Positions 52,724-64,000 of a DNA stretch of 64,000 nucleotides are shown in pieces. The stretch comes from Moringa oleifera (taxonomy: Eukaryota > Streptophyta > Magnoliopsida > Brassicales > Moringaceae). Numbering within the stretch: the stretch's first letter is position 1; every line of letters begins with the position of its first letter. The stretch lies in assembly GCA_021397835.1 (NCBI GenBank), contig JAJFZO010000433.1:682001-746000 (forward strand). Reading direction: 5' to 3'. A program made the position numbers and the translations under genes. The notes under the pieces were generated by a model that searched no databases, was not told where the DNA came from, and worked only from the letters and a program-made list of their open reading frames with translations.

Positions 52724-55705
52724 TCACAAGAATATCTCCTTCAGGATTAGGAGGACCAACATGATAAAGCACATAATAACAAGCACAGTAGCACACATCA
52801 CCATCCCCCCTTGTTTTTGGGTTCGTTCTGCCTGCAAGCCCAATACAATACAATGAAAGAGAGAGGCTTGACAAATACCTAGATGAAACCAATAATGAGG
52901 AAGGAAAGGTTACCTTCTGCAGCTGTTTAAGACCCTCCTCAACTGTACTTGCAACATCCTGGATGTTATAGTCTATCCGATCAACTATAGTGCCCTGTTT
53001 GGAGAGTCGTTTTGACGAAGTTACTATACTGTATTAACAAAAGGTTCATAGACTCGTTATAGGAAATAGCTTCTCACCTGATCTATCACTAATACTGAAA
53101 GATCCTTCATAATCTGAGCAAGCTCATTCACTGATTCTACAACCTATGTAAAACACGGAATAACCAGCTGAGTGTGAATACAAAAATATGAAGTCAGCAA
53201 AAACATATAAAACCATCAGGATAGACTTTCCACTAGCCTGTTGAATCTCTCTTTCCCTCTCCACTGTAAACGCCTCGCTTTTTTTTATCTTGGTCATCTG
53301 ATGCTCATTAAATACCTGTGTGATATATTGGTAAAATTTAATTAGTAACTGGCAATGTCAGAGCAACAATTCTGATGTGACCTAATGTCTTTAAGATTTG
53401 GTTTAAAAGAAGACAAGGTTTGATCTTTCGTTAGAAAAAAGAACAAAAGAGGAATACCATGTAATCCAAATCATCATCTTCCACTTTAGATTTGCTTCCA
53501 TTTAGATTCATCTCCAAATCAACTCCATCTGAGCCCTACATCAAAAGGCAAGCATCTTGAAAACATAAAACTTCATAATTTATCGGAACATCACTACCTA
53601 AAGTGAAAAAGACAAGTCTTGAAATTGTCAGAGGGGAGCAGCATGCAGAGCAGCAACTTTATTTTGTCTGCTAAAATCATGCATGGAGGAATGTACAATT
53701 TTACAAGGGTTTTGACATATGTAATTGCAGCTAAATACAAATTTCTTTACTGAACTGAAACTTCTCAGACCTCTTTTTGCTGCCTGAGCCGCTTTAAATA
53801 AGTAGATTGTTTCTTCCGGAGCTCCGCTGAAAGGTTCTGAAGGTCAGTAGCAAGAGATCGCTGTGATGAAAGATGCAAGCATAAGCACAGTCCAGAGGAA
53901 GTTCCACCATTTACATAATCAGTTCATATGTGTTTTGTGCAACTAAATGTCATAGTTCATAAATCTGAGATAGACCAAATATCAGCTCAACTGAGCAGCT
54001 GAAACTCAGTCAATCACTATCTATACACCCTTCTCCCACCCTCTCCCCACAGAGGAGCAGAAGTAGAGTGATAATAATAAAAAAAAGAGATGGCCTTCTG
54101 ACAGATGTATTGCCTTCACAAAGTGAACAAACAACATAAGATAAATTCACTGCTCTTGAAACAATAACAAGTGATTAAATCAAGTGACTAGAGCATTAGA
54201 CTCAGAAATTGGAATTGACCAAGCAAAATACATTAAATATGAATCTAATAAGGAGAAATCTTGTGGACCCAAAAAGACTATCAGGTTTCTTGAACCAAGG
54301 AAAACAAACGATATATCAAAGGGCACAGACATCGTTACATACTCATTTAATACTTCTCTTAATATGCCATCTTACCAGTTAGAGACAAGTAACTGTCAAT
54401 TATAAAATCACCACGTCACCAGAATCATGGTGCCATTTCAATGAATGGCAAATATATCAGCTAACAATCTTCTTGAATATAAGATCGAGATCTAAAAGTA
54501 CATCGTCAATGTTGTGCAGCCAGTGACAGTAACATGTCACACAGCAGGAAATCTAACGGCTGTCAATTCCTACCTGCACATTTTTTCTGACATTTGAATC
54601 CTCAGAAGGTCCAGCTGCAGAAAGTTTCTGCAATCTCTTCTCTGATCTCTTCAATAGATTAGTTATCTCTTGGGTGAGAGCCTCAATATTGCATTGATCT
54701 TCTTTGCCATCTCCAAATGAAGGCATTAAAGCCTTTGCATGAACCTTCCCTAACTCAACCATTTTTGTCCGTGCACGTTGTATATTAGCAGCTATTTCTT
54801 CAGACACATCCACCCAAGCTGGTGGTAACCCAACCGTGAGTGTACCCCTACTGCAGCAAGAAAATAATTAAATTTTCTAATTGGCAATTGGAGAATATGA
54901 TGGCAAGAATTTTACGAAAAAAATTGTATGTGACTGAAATTTGCATGAGAAGAAAACTGAAATAAAATAAGTTTGATAATTCACTTCACTGGAGTTCCTT
55001 GAAACAACCAAAAGATCATCCATCCCACCTCTCAATTGAAGCATCCAAACAATTTTGTTCATTTCTTAATATCTCATATCCAAATTCAGCTAAGAACTGC
55101 AGCCAATGAATATGTATCAAATGCCATTGACTATTTAATGATTACAGCATTGCAAACTCTGATTGAATGAATAATCAAATGTCTTCCCTGTTTACCCTTT
55201 GCTCTTTCAACACTTTCTGAAGGAACCAGTTTAAACCAGGTCCTCAGAATCCTCAATATTTATTCTAAAAGACCAATCAGCTGCATCCATACATTCCTAA
55301 CCTCAATGGACAGTTGAACCTAAAAGAACTAAAGATAACTCACCAAGAACTCACCTCCACAGATGCTCATACCAACAACACCTCCAATAATTTTGGAACA
55401 GAACCACAAACCTTAACTCTTAAGAATTCTCAAAATCCAGCTCAAGGCAGTTTAAAATTACAGAAAATGATCACTCAAGAACCAAGAAATAATTTGACTA
55501 CATTTCTGAGTCCCAATATCAAAAGCCAAGCTCAATCATACTCCTAATATGAATCGCACTCAAACTTTTTAGATACCTTTTCTTTCTCACCAAATCTACC
55601 AATCAGACCCTTCTTCCAACACAATTCATTTCAAGATTCAACTTTTTGATTAACCTCATGATCTCACTTTATAAGTAGAAAAAATTCTGCCCTCTATTTG
55701 GATCG

Positions 55706-55753
<48 letters not shown>

Positions 55754-56073
55754 GCCTCAAGCAAGACAAGATAACTACATTACTCCTAATCCAAAAGAAA
55801 ATCAACTCCCATCTCGAACTATACCTCGACACATACATACAGAATAGAGAAAGAGAGAGAGAACCTTGAATTTCCAGGATCTTCAGTACTGAGAGGAGCA
55901 TAAGATCGATTAGGATTCAACAGCGAGGTGTTCACCAGCTCGATCACGGGGCCTCCACTGGAGCTCGTTGCCGCCAGCGACGACTGCGCCGGCGATGAGC
56001 TCGTGGGGGCCCGAACGCTTTTCAACGCATCCCTGTACTTCCTGTATATCAGAGTCCGATTCCTCGTCGCCAT
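52724..56073 (-). CDS. SYP4: SYP4-group Qa-SNARE (syntaxin 16 / Tlg2 type)
   Basis: A trans-Golgi-network syntaxin that drives fusion of secretory and vacuolar transport vesicles. Eight exons: 56073-55865, 54847-54574, 53860-53771, 53535-53458, 53315-53238, 53143-53078, 52994-52914, 52831-52724; 327 residues. The N-terminus MATRNRTLIYRKYRDALKSV is the SYP4 signature. The helical Habc region follows (AWVDVSEEIAANIQRARTK, HAKALMPSFGDGKED). The SNARE motif runs from about residue 230 to 290 with the central zero-layer Gln in VIDQGTIVDRIDYNI. A single C-terminal membrane anchor follows (CATVLVIMCFIMLVLLIL) and the protein ends KEIFL. SYP41, 42 and 43 are too similar to separate by eye. The intron after exon 5 is GC-AG, and intron 1 holds a TA microsatellite. 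The gene is divergent from the Di19 gene, as SYP4 and Di19 genes are in Arabidopsis (from memory). Confidence 0.93.
55709..55751. repeat. TA microsatellite in SYP4 intron 1
   Basis: About twenty-one uninterrupted TA units, the longest simple repeat in the window, about 115 bp downstream of the intron 1 donor in gene orientation. Such tracts vary in length between individuals, so it is a likely polymorphic marker. Confidence 0.9.
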
Positions 56074-56909
56074 AATCAGAACTCAAATTACACTTTGGCA
56101 ACCAAATCCAAATCAACTTAAGATTCAGTTACAAGCTTCTAGATCTGGAGATCGAGGTTTCCTCATGATCGAGCAAGAAAGTGGCGGAAACCGAGGCAAA
56201 ACGAAAGAAACTCAAGCAAAGTTAGGATCTTATGGAAAGAAGTGAAGAGGAATCAGGGATGGAGGAAGAAGGGGAAGGAGAGGGAGAGGGAGGGAGCACG
56301 TGATCGGAGATCGGTGATTGGTCGTTTTGGCCGTTTGGAGGGAATGTCACTGACGGTGAGTCACGTGCCGGCGAAATAAGAGGACAAAAGGCTAGAAAAA
56401 TGACACGCTGTGCGTGTAATAAACTTCGAATTTTAGACACTCGGTCAAGACAACTTTATGTAGTTTATCCTAAACGACGCCGTTTTCGAGTATCAAAAGA
56501 TCTGCTCGATATATACAAAAATAAAGATGAAAAAGGGAAAATTAAAAGGAAGAACCGCACCAGCACAGATAGATCATCAAACTGGTCATTTTCGACCAAA
56601 TTCGGCAGCGAGAGAGATAGTAATAGGAAGAAGAACCAGATAATACTGATAAAGCTCCTCTCTGTATCTGTCACTCTCTATCAAAGCACACAGAGCCTTT
56701 ACCAACAATCGTCATCTCCACTTTATCATCTTCTTGTACTTTTGTTGTTAATTTAATTTTTGTTGTTTCTGTCGGAACCCAAGATCAGATTCATTCTGAC
56801 TCGCTTCTTGAATCCTCAATCTATTGTCGCTAAAGTCCACGGTTTTATAAGTTTTGGGGGCATTAGTAAAGTTCGTAATTTTAAGAGGAAAGAGCACAAA
56901 GAGAGAGAA
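56074..56909. promoter_or_regulatory. Divergent promoter region shared by SYP4 and Di19
   Basis: The two start codons are 836 bp apart and point away from each other. The half next to SYP4 is GC-rich with GGAGAGGGAGAGG purine tracts and two GTCACGTG-type elements: AGCACGTGATC (56295-56305) and GAGTCACGTGCCG (56358-56370). Both contain the CACGTG G-box core, the target of bZIP and bHLH factors and part of abscisic-acid response elements. No clear TATA box is visible for either gene. Open frames inside lack family resemblance and are not annotated. Confidence 0.5.
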
Positions 56910-59900
56910 ATGGATGCTGACTCGTGGAGTGCTCGTATATCTTCTGCCTCAAAGAGATACCAGTCAGCTCTTCAGTCACGATCTGGTAAGGTCAACAGAA
57001 GGGGTTTCTTTTAGCTCCTTTTTTGTTCTTTTAAAAAAAAAAATGTTTCTATTTGGTTGTTTGGTTGCTGAGAAAAATGATGGAAAAAAAAGGGGAATTG
57101 TAAAATGGAAAGCTGTAGTTTCTTTAGTTAACTGAAGCTGGTTGTTAACACCAAGCAAATGCGCTTTTTTTATTATTTTATTATTTTTGGTGATGTTAAT
57201 GGCTGTGTACATTGTTATTATTTTGAGCTGGGAAATGAAGGCTATGCCTTTGTTCTTTCCTTTTCATTTTCCTTCTTGCTTGGTTACTAAAAGTTAATTT
57301 CTAGTTTTGATACTTGAAATATGTTAGTTTGATTGAACCCTAGAAATAGAAGTGCCTCAATTTAACTGAACCTGATGCTGTTTTGGTGCCATGTGTCTGT
57401 GCTTGTTTGCACTAAATATCCCATTTTCTTGCTGCATGTGAATACATTTAATTTTTATAAAGAACTGAGGTATTGTGTTCCTCCATGCAACTGAGCTTAT
57501 TATGTCAAGTAAACTGGATATCTTTTGTCCAGTGGGAAGAAACAAAATTTTCTATCAAATTTTTGGTTGCTGACGTGACGTTTTTGTTTCGTTTTCTCTT
57601 CATTTTTGTGGGAGTGGGGGTGTGGCAGAGGTGAGGGGGGTAGGGAGGAACTGACGATAAACTTCTATATAGTGATAAATCAGAAAGTTTGTTTTGGCTG
57701 AGATCAGTGGGAGTCTAGCAGACACGGTAGCTTCAAAGAGAAAGGAGAGGCAAAAAAGGGAATTTAGTAGTTAGGTTCTTCATCTTATAGCCCTGAAAGA
57801 GATATTTGCTTCCTGTGTTTCTTTCCGAGAGAATTATTTTTATAAAAAAAATAATTGGATTCTTTATGATCTTTTGTTCGAGCAACCGAACATGTAGAAC
57901 ATCCTTTCTATGATGCAAAGGAGAAAATCAAAGAAAATACAAATTAGGTTTAATAGAAGCATGACAGTTTAATTTTAGTTATTCAAGTTCATTTTTAATT
58001 TGGTTTTTCAATCTTTGTTATTTTATTTGCTTTTCAAGTTAGGATTTCTTTTATACTAGTGTCCATGATTGATTAGAGTTCCCTAATATGAAAAGTCTAA
58101 TGGCCTTATCAACTGAAGTAATAAGAGTTTTAAGAAGAAAAAAGTTTGTTGTCTCATATTTCTGGCTGGACATCCAGAAGACAGCCTTTGACTGTGATTT
58201 TGTCCTCCACTCCTCTCTTTAAGCTATCTAGTTTTCTTTCATGAACTTATAAACTTTAGCCTTGTTTGCCTGATGTCATTTTTATGCTCTGTTCATTTGC
58301 TGAGAAGATGCAAAAAAAAAAAAAAAGGTTAGTCTGTGGATTGCTTGACCTGAGAATTTGTGAACTTTAAACCAAAGCCAATGCAACTACCAGGCCTGCT
58401 TTCAAGGGAACCTTTTTATATTAGATATATGCTTTTATTTTATTTTCCTTTAGTCAGCAATCAAATGCAAGCTTAGAGACTTTTTGAGGACAATGTATCC
58501 AATTTGGTTGAATTTGTGCAAGTTGCAGATATGTTCTTGGGGTTTGAAGAAGTTGATGGAGATGATGATATAAGAGAGGAGTTCCCATGTCCGTTCTGTT
58601 CAGAATATTTTGATATTGTTGGTTTGTGCTGCCACATAGACGATGAGCATCCATTGGAGGCAAGGAATGGGGTATTGTTTTTTTTAATACTTATTGATAT
58701 TCAACTTCTATATGTTGCAAAAAGCAAGTATACTTTTTGTAGTTGTCAATGTGATTCTTTTTGGTGTCCATGACTTTCTATCAGATTTACCCCGTTAATG
58801 ATTTATGAAGAAAGTGTGTATATCTAGGTGATGTTTTTTGTTAGTCTATGCTGCCTGTTCGTGTTATGAGTTCTTTCATATGACAATTTAGAGATATCAC
58901 AAAAGAAGTTTATCTATGTTGGTATTCATTTATTTTCATGTCCTGATAGTTGTATTGATGTTAATTATGATGCTGGAAATTTTGATCATATCGGCCCAGT
59001 TTTTACAAAAGTGAAAAAGGGAAAGGATGACAAGACTCCAAGTAAATTTGTACCCAATAATGAGCTATAGCTGAGCTGAAAGTTAGGTTGTTTTCGTCAA
59101 ATCCTTTGTGTGAAATACCAAAGCTTTGGTATCAAATTTACTTGACCGCTAAGGAGCTGTCTCCTCTCTACATATGATTATTGGAGGCTTGTAACTTTTT
59201 TGTTTGAGTTATTCTTCATCATATGGCAGATAAAAACTTATTAATTCTACCCTCGTATGGTGAGAGACAATGCTTGTTTTTGTTTGTGACTGGGGTGCTC
59301 ATTTGCAGGTCTGCCCAGTTTGTGAATTGAGGGTGGGGATTGATATGGTTGCGCACATTACACTACAACATGGAAATATATTTAAGATATCCTTTTCCAT
59401 TTTGTTATCATTTGTGTTGCGTTTTGGGATCTTTTCCCCTCTCAAATGCTTGATTGCATAATAACATGCCATTTGCTTCGAGAATATTGCATGTAGTTTT
59501 AATAAATTTTGAAGCTGTTCTAGCTTCCTGTAATTTTTGCATAATTATATGAGTGACTCTATGTATGCTCATGGTCTTTTTGAAATTTTTAATTTTCTTT
59601 ACCTCCGGGATGAGCAACTTTCTCGCATTGATATCTTCTCATGTTTAGCTCTCTATCTGACTTTTAGAAGTGAATTTTCCATTTGGGTATCGGTCTTTAT
59701 GAAGAACTTACTTGTCCACTTATTAACTTTTAACATTTTCTTTCACAGTGCAGCTATTTGCTCAAGATTAGTCACAAATTGTGATCTGACTTGCGTGCCA
59801 AACACACATTCCATTGATGTATTTCGTACAGTATAACAGAGCTGTAGCTTTATGATACTTTGCCTTTGACTGTGAAATTTGCTGACAATGAAGATTTTCA

Positions 59901-61544
59901 TTGAATTCTTTTTACTTTTTTTTCATTCCCGAGGAAGTGCATATTTTACCCAAATCTTCTTCCATAATGGTATGGAACAATGGTATCATTGGAGTAGATA
60001 CACGAATCTTTGGGATCATTTAGAGCTTTATCATCTTTGACTCATTACTTCTTTCCCCTTCTTGTGTCTTAGCTTTTCTTTTCATCGATATTTGAAACAT
60101 TAAGGTAATTCTAAAGGTTGTGTTTTCTTTTTGGCTTGTGGCACTGCTTAATTAAAGTTTAAGCTGTATCACTTTGTTGTAGTGATTATTCGACCCACTG
60201 TTAGTGAATTCCTTAACAAGCGATTACATGCAACGGAAGAGGAAATCGCGAAAAAGTGGATCTCATTCAACACTTTCTCTTTTAAGGAAAGAGCTCCGAG
60301 AGGGAAACCTGCAGAGCCTATTTGGTGGTTCCTCCTGTATAGTGTCCTCTTCAAATTCAGCACCTGATCCATTGCTGTCTTCATTTATTTTGCCGATGGC
60401 AGATGATTTTCTCTCCGTCCAGCCTCGCTTGTGTACTGAAACAAGCCCAGCAAAGAAAAGCTTAGATGAAAATCTAACAGAAAGGTATGTTATGCATTCT
60501 TACATATTAGTTGAAATTTGAAAATTTCTATACAACAATTATACTTCTTTGGCACAATATTAGAAATGAATGAAGCCGAAAGGAACAGAGCCTCCATATT
60601 AACATCCTAGAATGAGAAGGGCATTTCAGATCTGGCCCACCCCATCCTTTTGCCTTCCTTTATTCTCTGCTTAATGAAGAATCTATGTCATTCTCCAGAA
60701 TTCTTTTAGAATGCGGCCTAGCATTCTAATTTCTAATCCATTTGAAATGTCTGATTTCAAGATGCAACAGATTGTGTCTGCATCTATATATTGCCCCACC
60801 CGCAAGGTGGAGCAGGATGTATGTTCAACTGTTTCCCAATGCAATTTGTATCTCAAGGAAACATGTTGGTGTTTTGTTGGAAACATCAAGATTGATGGAG
60901 GTTGTGGTTAGTTCTTGAGAGAGAAGTCTCAGTGGATTTTGTGGTAGGTTAGGGATGCCACCAAACAACCAAGTCGTGGATTTTAGTAGAGGACAGCTGG
61001 ATGTTTGATGGGTACCTCAAACATAAGGTTTGATGGTACCTAGAAAATGTAAAAACTGCATTATTTCTTGCTTTACTGGCGTGGAATAATTCTTTCTATT
61101 TCCTGTTACTTGTAATTCTTCTTGTATACTTCAAAACCTTTGAGCCGTAATTACTGCCACACAAGGGCATGGACTTGCATTATTTATGGTAGCTTGGTTG
61201 CATGCACTAATACAGACCCACAGAGGCAAAACCTTGGTTTGTTGGAAGGCTGAACATAGAACTCGAAGGAAGGGTTAGTGCCTTGCTTTGACTGTAAAGG
61301 TCCTCTAGTGGGGCCACGAGGGATGAAGCAATTCTTTTTTGTTTTTTAATTTACTGATTTACTCTTATTGTATTCTCAATTAATTATAGATTTGCTATAC
61401 TGTCAAAGATCTAATATTTTTGGTTTTGGTGACAGAAATGTCCTGACAGCTCCGCTCTCTGCTAAGGATCACGAAGAGAAGACGAAAAGATGTGAATTTG
61501 TTCAAGGGCTTTTGTTGTCCACAATTGTTGAAGACATTTTATGA
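56910..61544 (+). CDS. DI19: Di19-family (dehydration-induced 19) zinc-finger protein
   Basis: A nuclear protein of the plant Di19 family, implicated in drought, salt and light responses. Five exons: 56910-56985, 58529-58671, 59309-59386, 60228-60484, 61436-61544; 220 residues. The N-terminus [20 protein letters not shown] is the family opening. Two atypical C2H2 fingers follow: [20 protein letters not shown] with DDEH, and [20 protein letters not shown]. Then comes the basic [11 protein letters not shown] stretch (nuclear signal) with the [18 protein letters not shown] block, and the C-terminal domain ends [15 protein letters not shown]. Intron 3 is a U12-type AT-AC intron that falls exactly between IFK and MQRKRK. 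Only that join restores the conserved sequence, since no GT follows the exon. The start is the only ATG in frame after an upstream stretch without one. Confidence 0.94.
59387..60227 (+). other. DI19: U12-type AT-AC intron of the Di19 gene
   Basis: The donor reads ATATCCTTTT right after exon 3, identical to the minor-spliceosome AT-AC consensus. The branch site TTCCTTAAC (60209-60217) is a perfect match and lies 11 nt before the acceptor. The intron ends in AC (GATTAC/ATG). Flanking exons join in phase 0 to restore the conserved [11 protein letters not shown]. It was not treated as GT-AG because no usable GT or AG gives a family-like join. Confidence 0.95.
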
Positions 61545-62611
61545 GAAGGAATGGGAGGTTGGAGATCTATGGTTTGCCTTTTGTTGTAGTTAATATGCCA
61601 ATGTATGAGAAGAGTTTCAAGAATAAGGTTGCAGGAATGATTATAATTTATGGCAGCATATGAACTTTAGTTTTTAGGCCCCAGCAGATTCTACATCATC
61701 CTTTTATTTGAGCTCTTATATGAAGAAAAGGTAAAAAGAATAAAATCTTTTCATCTTAAACCCTTCCCCAGATCAGCCGCATCTGATTTTGTTCATTTTT
61801 CAGTCAGTATTTGATTTTTCTAAAATATGTTTATATATAATAATTTAATAAAATAATTAATTAAAATATACATTTTAATATTAATATAATAAATCATAAA
61901 AAAATTTCTCTTATAAAGTTCAACATACTTCCTACCATGCCTGCCCTGCAATTGAAAACATTGCAGTAGTTGTCATATTGAGAGTCAAAGAAATCATTTG
62001 CTTTGCGACTCTCTCCTGGAATGATGCATCTTGAACTTCTTTTTTCTTTAAAAAAGAGAGCAATACAAATCAAAAGCAAACTGGAATGATGCATCTTGAA
62101 CTTCTTTCTCCCTTAAAAAAGAGTGCAATACAAATCAATAGCAAACGAGCAAAAGGTTCTCTGGGTTTCTTCTCCACCCAGTGTGTCACTGTCAAGGTTC
62201 TCCATATTTTTGTTTCCAGCTGATCACAGACAAAAAGTAGAACAGAGGTAGGCTACAACTAATCAAGATAAAACCCATTAATATGAACACTTTATGACTA
62301 CCGAAAGTGTTTCATGCTTATGTACATTAGAGCAAGAATCTGGTAGATAACAGTTGAAAGCACTGACTTAATCAGACAAAAGTTACAATAACATAGAACA
62401 AAAAGGAATCACAACTAAAAAAAGTTTTGTTGTCCGGTCAGAAAAATGACTATTATAGTGATCAATCAAGAATAGAGCCCTTTTGTGCTCAATGTCAGGT
62501 AAATTGTCTCTATAAACAAGTTAAGGAGAAAAAAAAAGGATCTAGTCTTATGTAACTCCAACGGGAGAGGGGGAGTGGAAAGCAATTTGGAAGGATTAAC
62601 TGCATGAATAA
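61545..62611. other. Convergent 3' flanks of Di19 and the right-edge gene
   Basis: This holds the Di19 3' UTR (to about 61.75 kb), a short AT-rich stretch at 61.8-61.9 kb, and a 65 bp tandem duplication at 62.0-62.15 kb. The remainder is non-coding. No gene is seen. Confidence 0.5.
62016..62145. repeat. Tandem duplication, period 65
   Basis: CTGGAATGATGCATCTTGAA starts at 62016 and again at 62081. The two 65 bp copies differ at only a few positions, so this is a recent duplication in non-coding DNA. Confidence 0.9.
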
Positions 62612-64000
62612 CTAAAGACCTAAACTCAACCACTGGGGGAGTCTTGTGTCCATAATCCTCTTAACTACATCTTTTACAAAAGAATCAAAACAAGATGAAC
62701 AACAACCTTTCACCAGACTTGTCTGCTCTACCGCCATGCTCTCAACATGAGAACACATTGATGGTGGAGGCGCAACTTGAACCTCACTTCTCCAATGCTC
62801 AAGACCACAAGCAGCTAAAATAGTGTGTGTAGAACTCATTGCAATGTCCTTGAAAGTACCATGACCTGAATTGGGGGGGGGGGGGAAAAGTGGCAGTTTT
62901 GAGCATTTCCAATAGTATGGAAGCCAAAAGCCTATCAACACAAATCATAAAGCATTCAAACAGCTAAAACTGCATGGAAAAACAAGCCAAATCACATATA
63001 TATATTTATGCCCTAATACCAATATCATACAAATCCCAACATAAGAGAATGGTATTTCTCAGTGGAGAATGGTAAAGCCCATAGTCACTACAGACAGTAC
63101 TAGCTTTTACAAGTTAAATTCATCTTAGAAAACATGATTGCATGAAGTTTGCTTTATACCTGACGTCAATATCAACACACAAACAATGATAATCCAACAC
63201 CAAAATTCGACAGATTCCAACAAAAAACAAGGTTAGTTTCCAGTGAAGAATATAATGCCTGCACCCACTACGTAGATACTCCTAGCCACTAGAGATCAAA
63301 TTTGTTTTAAAAAAGATGACCGCAAGAAGTTGAGAATGAACTGTGCTTTGCATACCTAAGTCAACATCTCTGGACAAGTTTTTTAAATGAGTTTTGACCA
63401 TGGACTGTAATTGCTCCCTTGCAGTGGAAGAATCACCCTGATCTGCAGCCATAAAAAGGGGCCTACAACCATCAGACCCTATGTTTGATCTGCTGCTGCA
63501 CTGATGGGGTTGCTCATTACCAGATATTGGATTAATCTTCTCAAGTTCAGGCCATAATGTCAAATTGACAGGTCTGTGAATAAGTGTGGTAGTTGGATCC
63601 TGAACTGCTTGCCTTCTTGATTGGTCCAACCTTGAAGGAAACAGGTTCCCCTCTTGCAATGAAGAAGAGGGATTATCCTGTATTCTCTCCTCAAAGATTG
63701 TGTTCTGCAACATTCCCATTTCTTGTGTCCTTGCAGGTTGAACTGCTAATTCCCTACTTTGATCAACCTGAGGTTGAAAAAAATTATTACTTAAATTGGC
63801 AGTCGACATCCCATCGGTTCTACCAGCTGTTGTACTCATTCTGTTTATAGAAAGCAGATTTTGTATATGACGGTGTATCCAGCGCCTCCCTGATAATGTA
63901 GGTGCCCCAGCTCCAGATATTGGAGAAGCTGCCAAAGCATCTCCAATGGAAAATCTAGGAGACAAAAGGATTCCAATTCCTTGGGAAAACGGCGTACGCG
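62612..64000 (-). CDS. Unrecognised protein, 3' part only (continues past the right edge)
   Basis: Two exons of a minus-strand gene: at least 64000-63356, still open at the window edge, and 62865-62612 with the stop codon. I do not recognise the family. The visible protein is about 299 residues. It opens in frame with TPFSQGIGILLSPRFSIGDA and GRRWIHRHIQNLL, continues as a polar Gln/Ser/Asn-rich stretch without predicted membrane segments (DQSRELAVQ and DQSRRQAVQ look like a short internal repeat), and ends in a Cys-rich segment (KGCCSSCFDSFVKDVVKRIM). The exons join in phase (DL/GHGTF). The acceptor of the last exon follows a 13 bp poly-C tract. A nuclear or cytosolic role is likely from composition, but no function is assigned. 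The exon is real by length, frame and phase, though the ATG at 63965 is probably internal. Confidence 0.65.
62873..62885. repeat. 13 bp G homopolymer (poly-C in the gene)
   Basis: An unbroken run of thirteen G. In the minus-strand gene it is a poly-C tract 7 nt before the acceptor of the last exon, where the polypyrimidine tract belongs. Confidence 0.9.

Noticed and set aside
56400..57014. Frames in the Di19 leader, including one in frame with the Di19 start
   Set aside because: The in-frame extension begins at TTG, not ATG, and adds no conserved sequence. The family starts at MDADSW.

Overview
The window is nuclear DNA from a eudicot flowering plant. Every recognisable gene is a plant family (CBP60, Di19, DUF3511, B-class GATA factor, SYP4 syntaxin, DPD1). 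Genes are split by many introns with plant-like splice sites, and intergenic DNA is extremely AT-rich. All gene models below were built by hand from the sequence by joining exons whose phases agree and whose product matches the known family. I cannot name the species.

Layout. 0-16 kb, minus strand: a complete RECQL1 DNA helicase (362-5118), an intronless DUF3511 gene (5727-6077), and a mut-7-like DEDDy 3'-5' exonuclease (6696-14287) whose 2.4 kb intron carries a telomere-like tract and a hAT-type non-autonomous element. 17-20.6 kb, minus strand: a Ppx/GppA-type phosphatase. 20.6-27.7 kb: gene-free, AT-rich DNA with a degenerate dispersed repeat family. 27.7-30.8 kb, plus strand: a CBP60 immune regulator. 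31-34 kb: another AT-rich desert. 34.3-51.5 kb, plus strand: a small J-domain protein, an importin alpha, an LLM-type B-GATA factor and the organellar exonuclease DPD1. 52.7-61.5 kb: a SYP4 Qa-SNARE (minus) and a Di19 zinc-finger gene (plus) that share an 836 bp divergent promoter region. 62.6-64 kb, minus strand: the 3' part of a gene I do not recognise, running off the right edge.

The genes do not form an operon-like system; they are ordinary single plant genes. Their order is informative, however. From memory of the Arabidopsis map, CBP60g, GATA23, DPD1, SYP41 and a Di19 gene sit close together on chromosome 5, while a Di19 gene, SYP43, an importin alpha, a DUF3511 gene and RECQL1 sit together on chromosome 3. 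This window holds members of both sets in one block, so it looks like an unfractionated ancestral arrangement.

The most interesting sequence-level observations concern splicing: a textbook U12-type AT-AC intron in the Di19 gene, three GC-AG introns in three different genes, and a tandem duplication of the 3' splice region in CBP60 intron 2. I saw no CRISPR array, rRNA, tRNA or intact autonomous transposon, and nothing I would call a new biological system.
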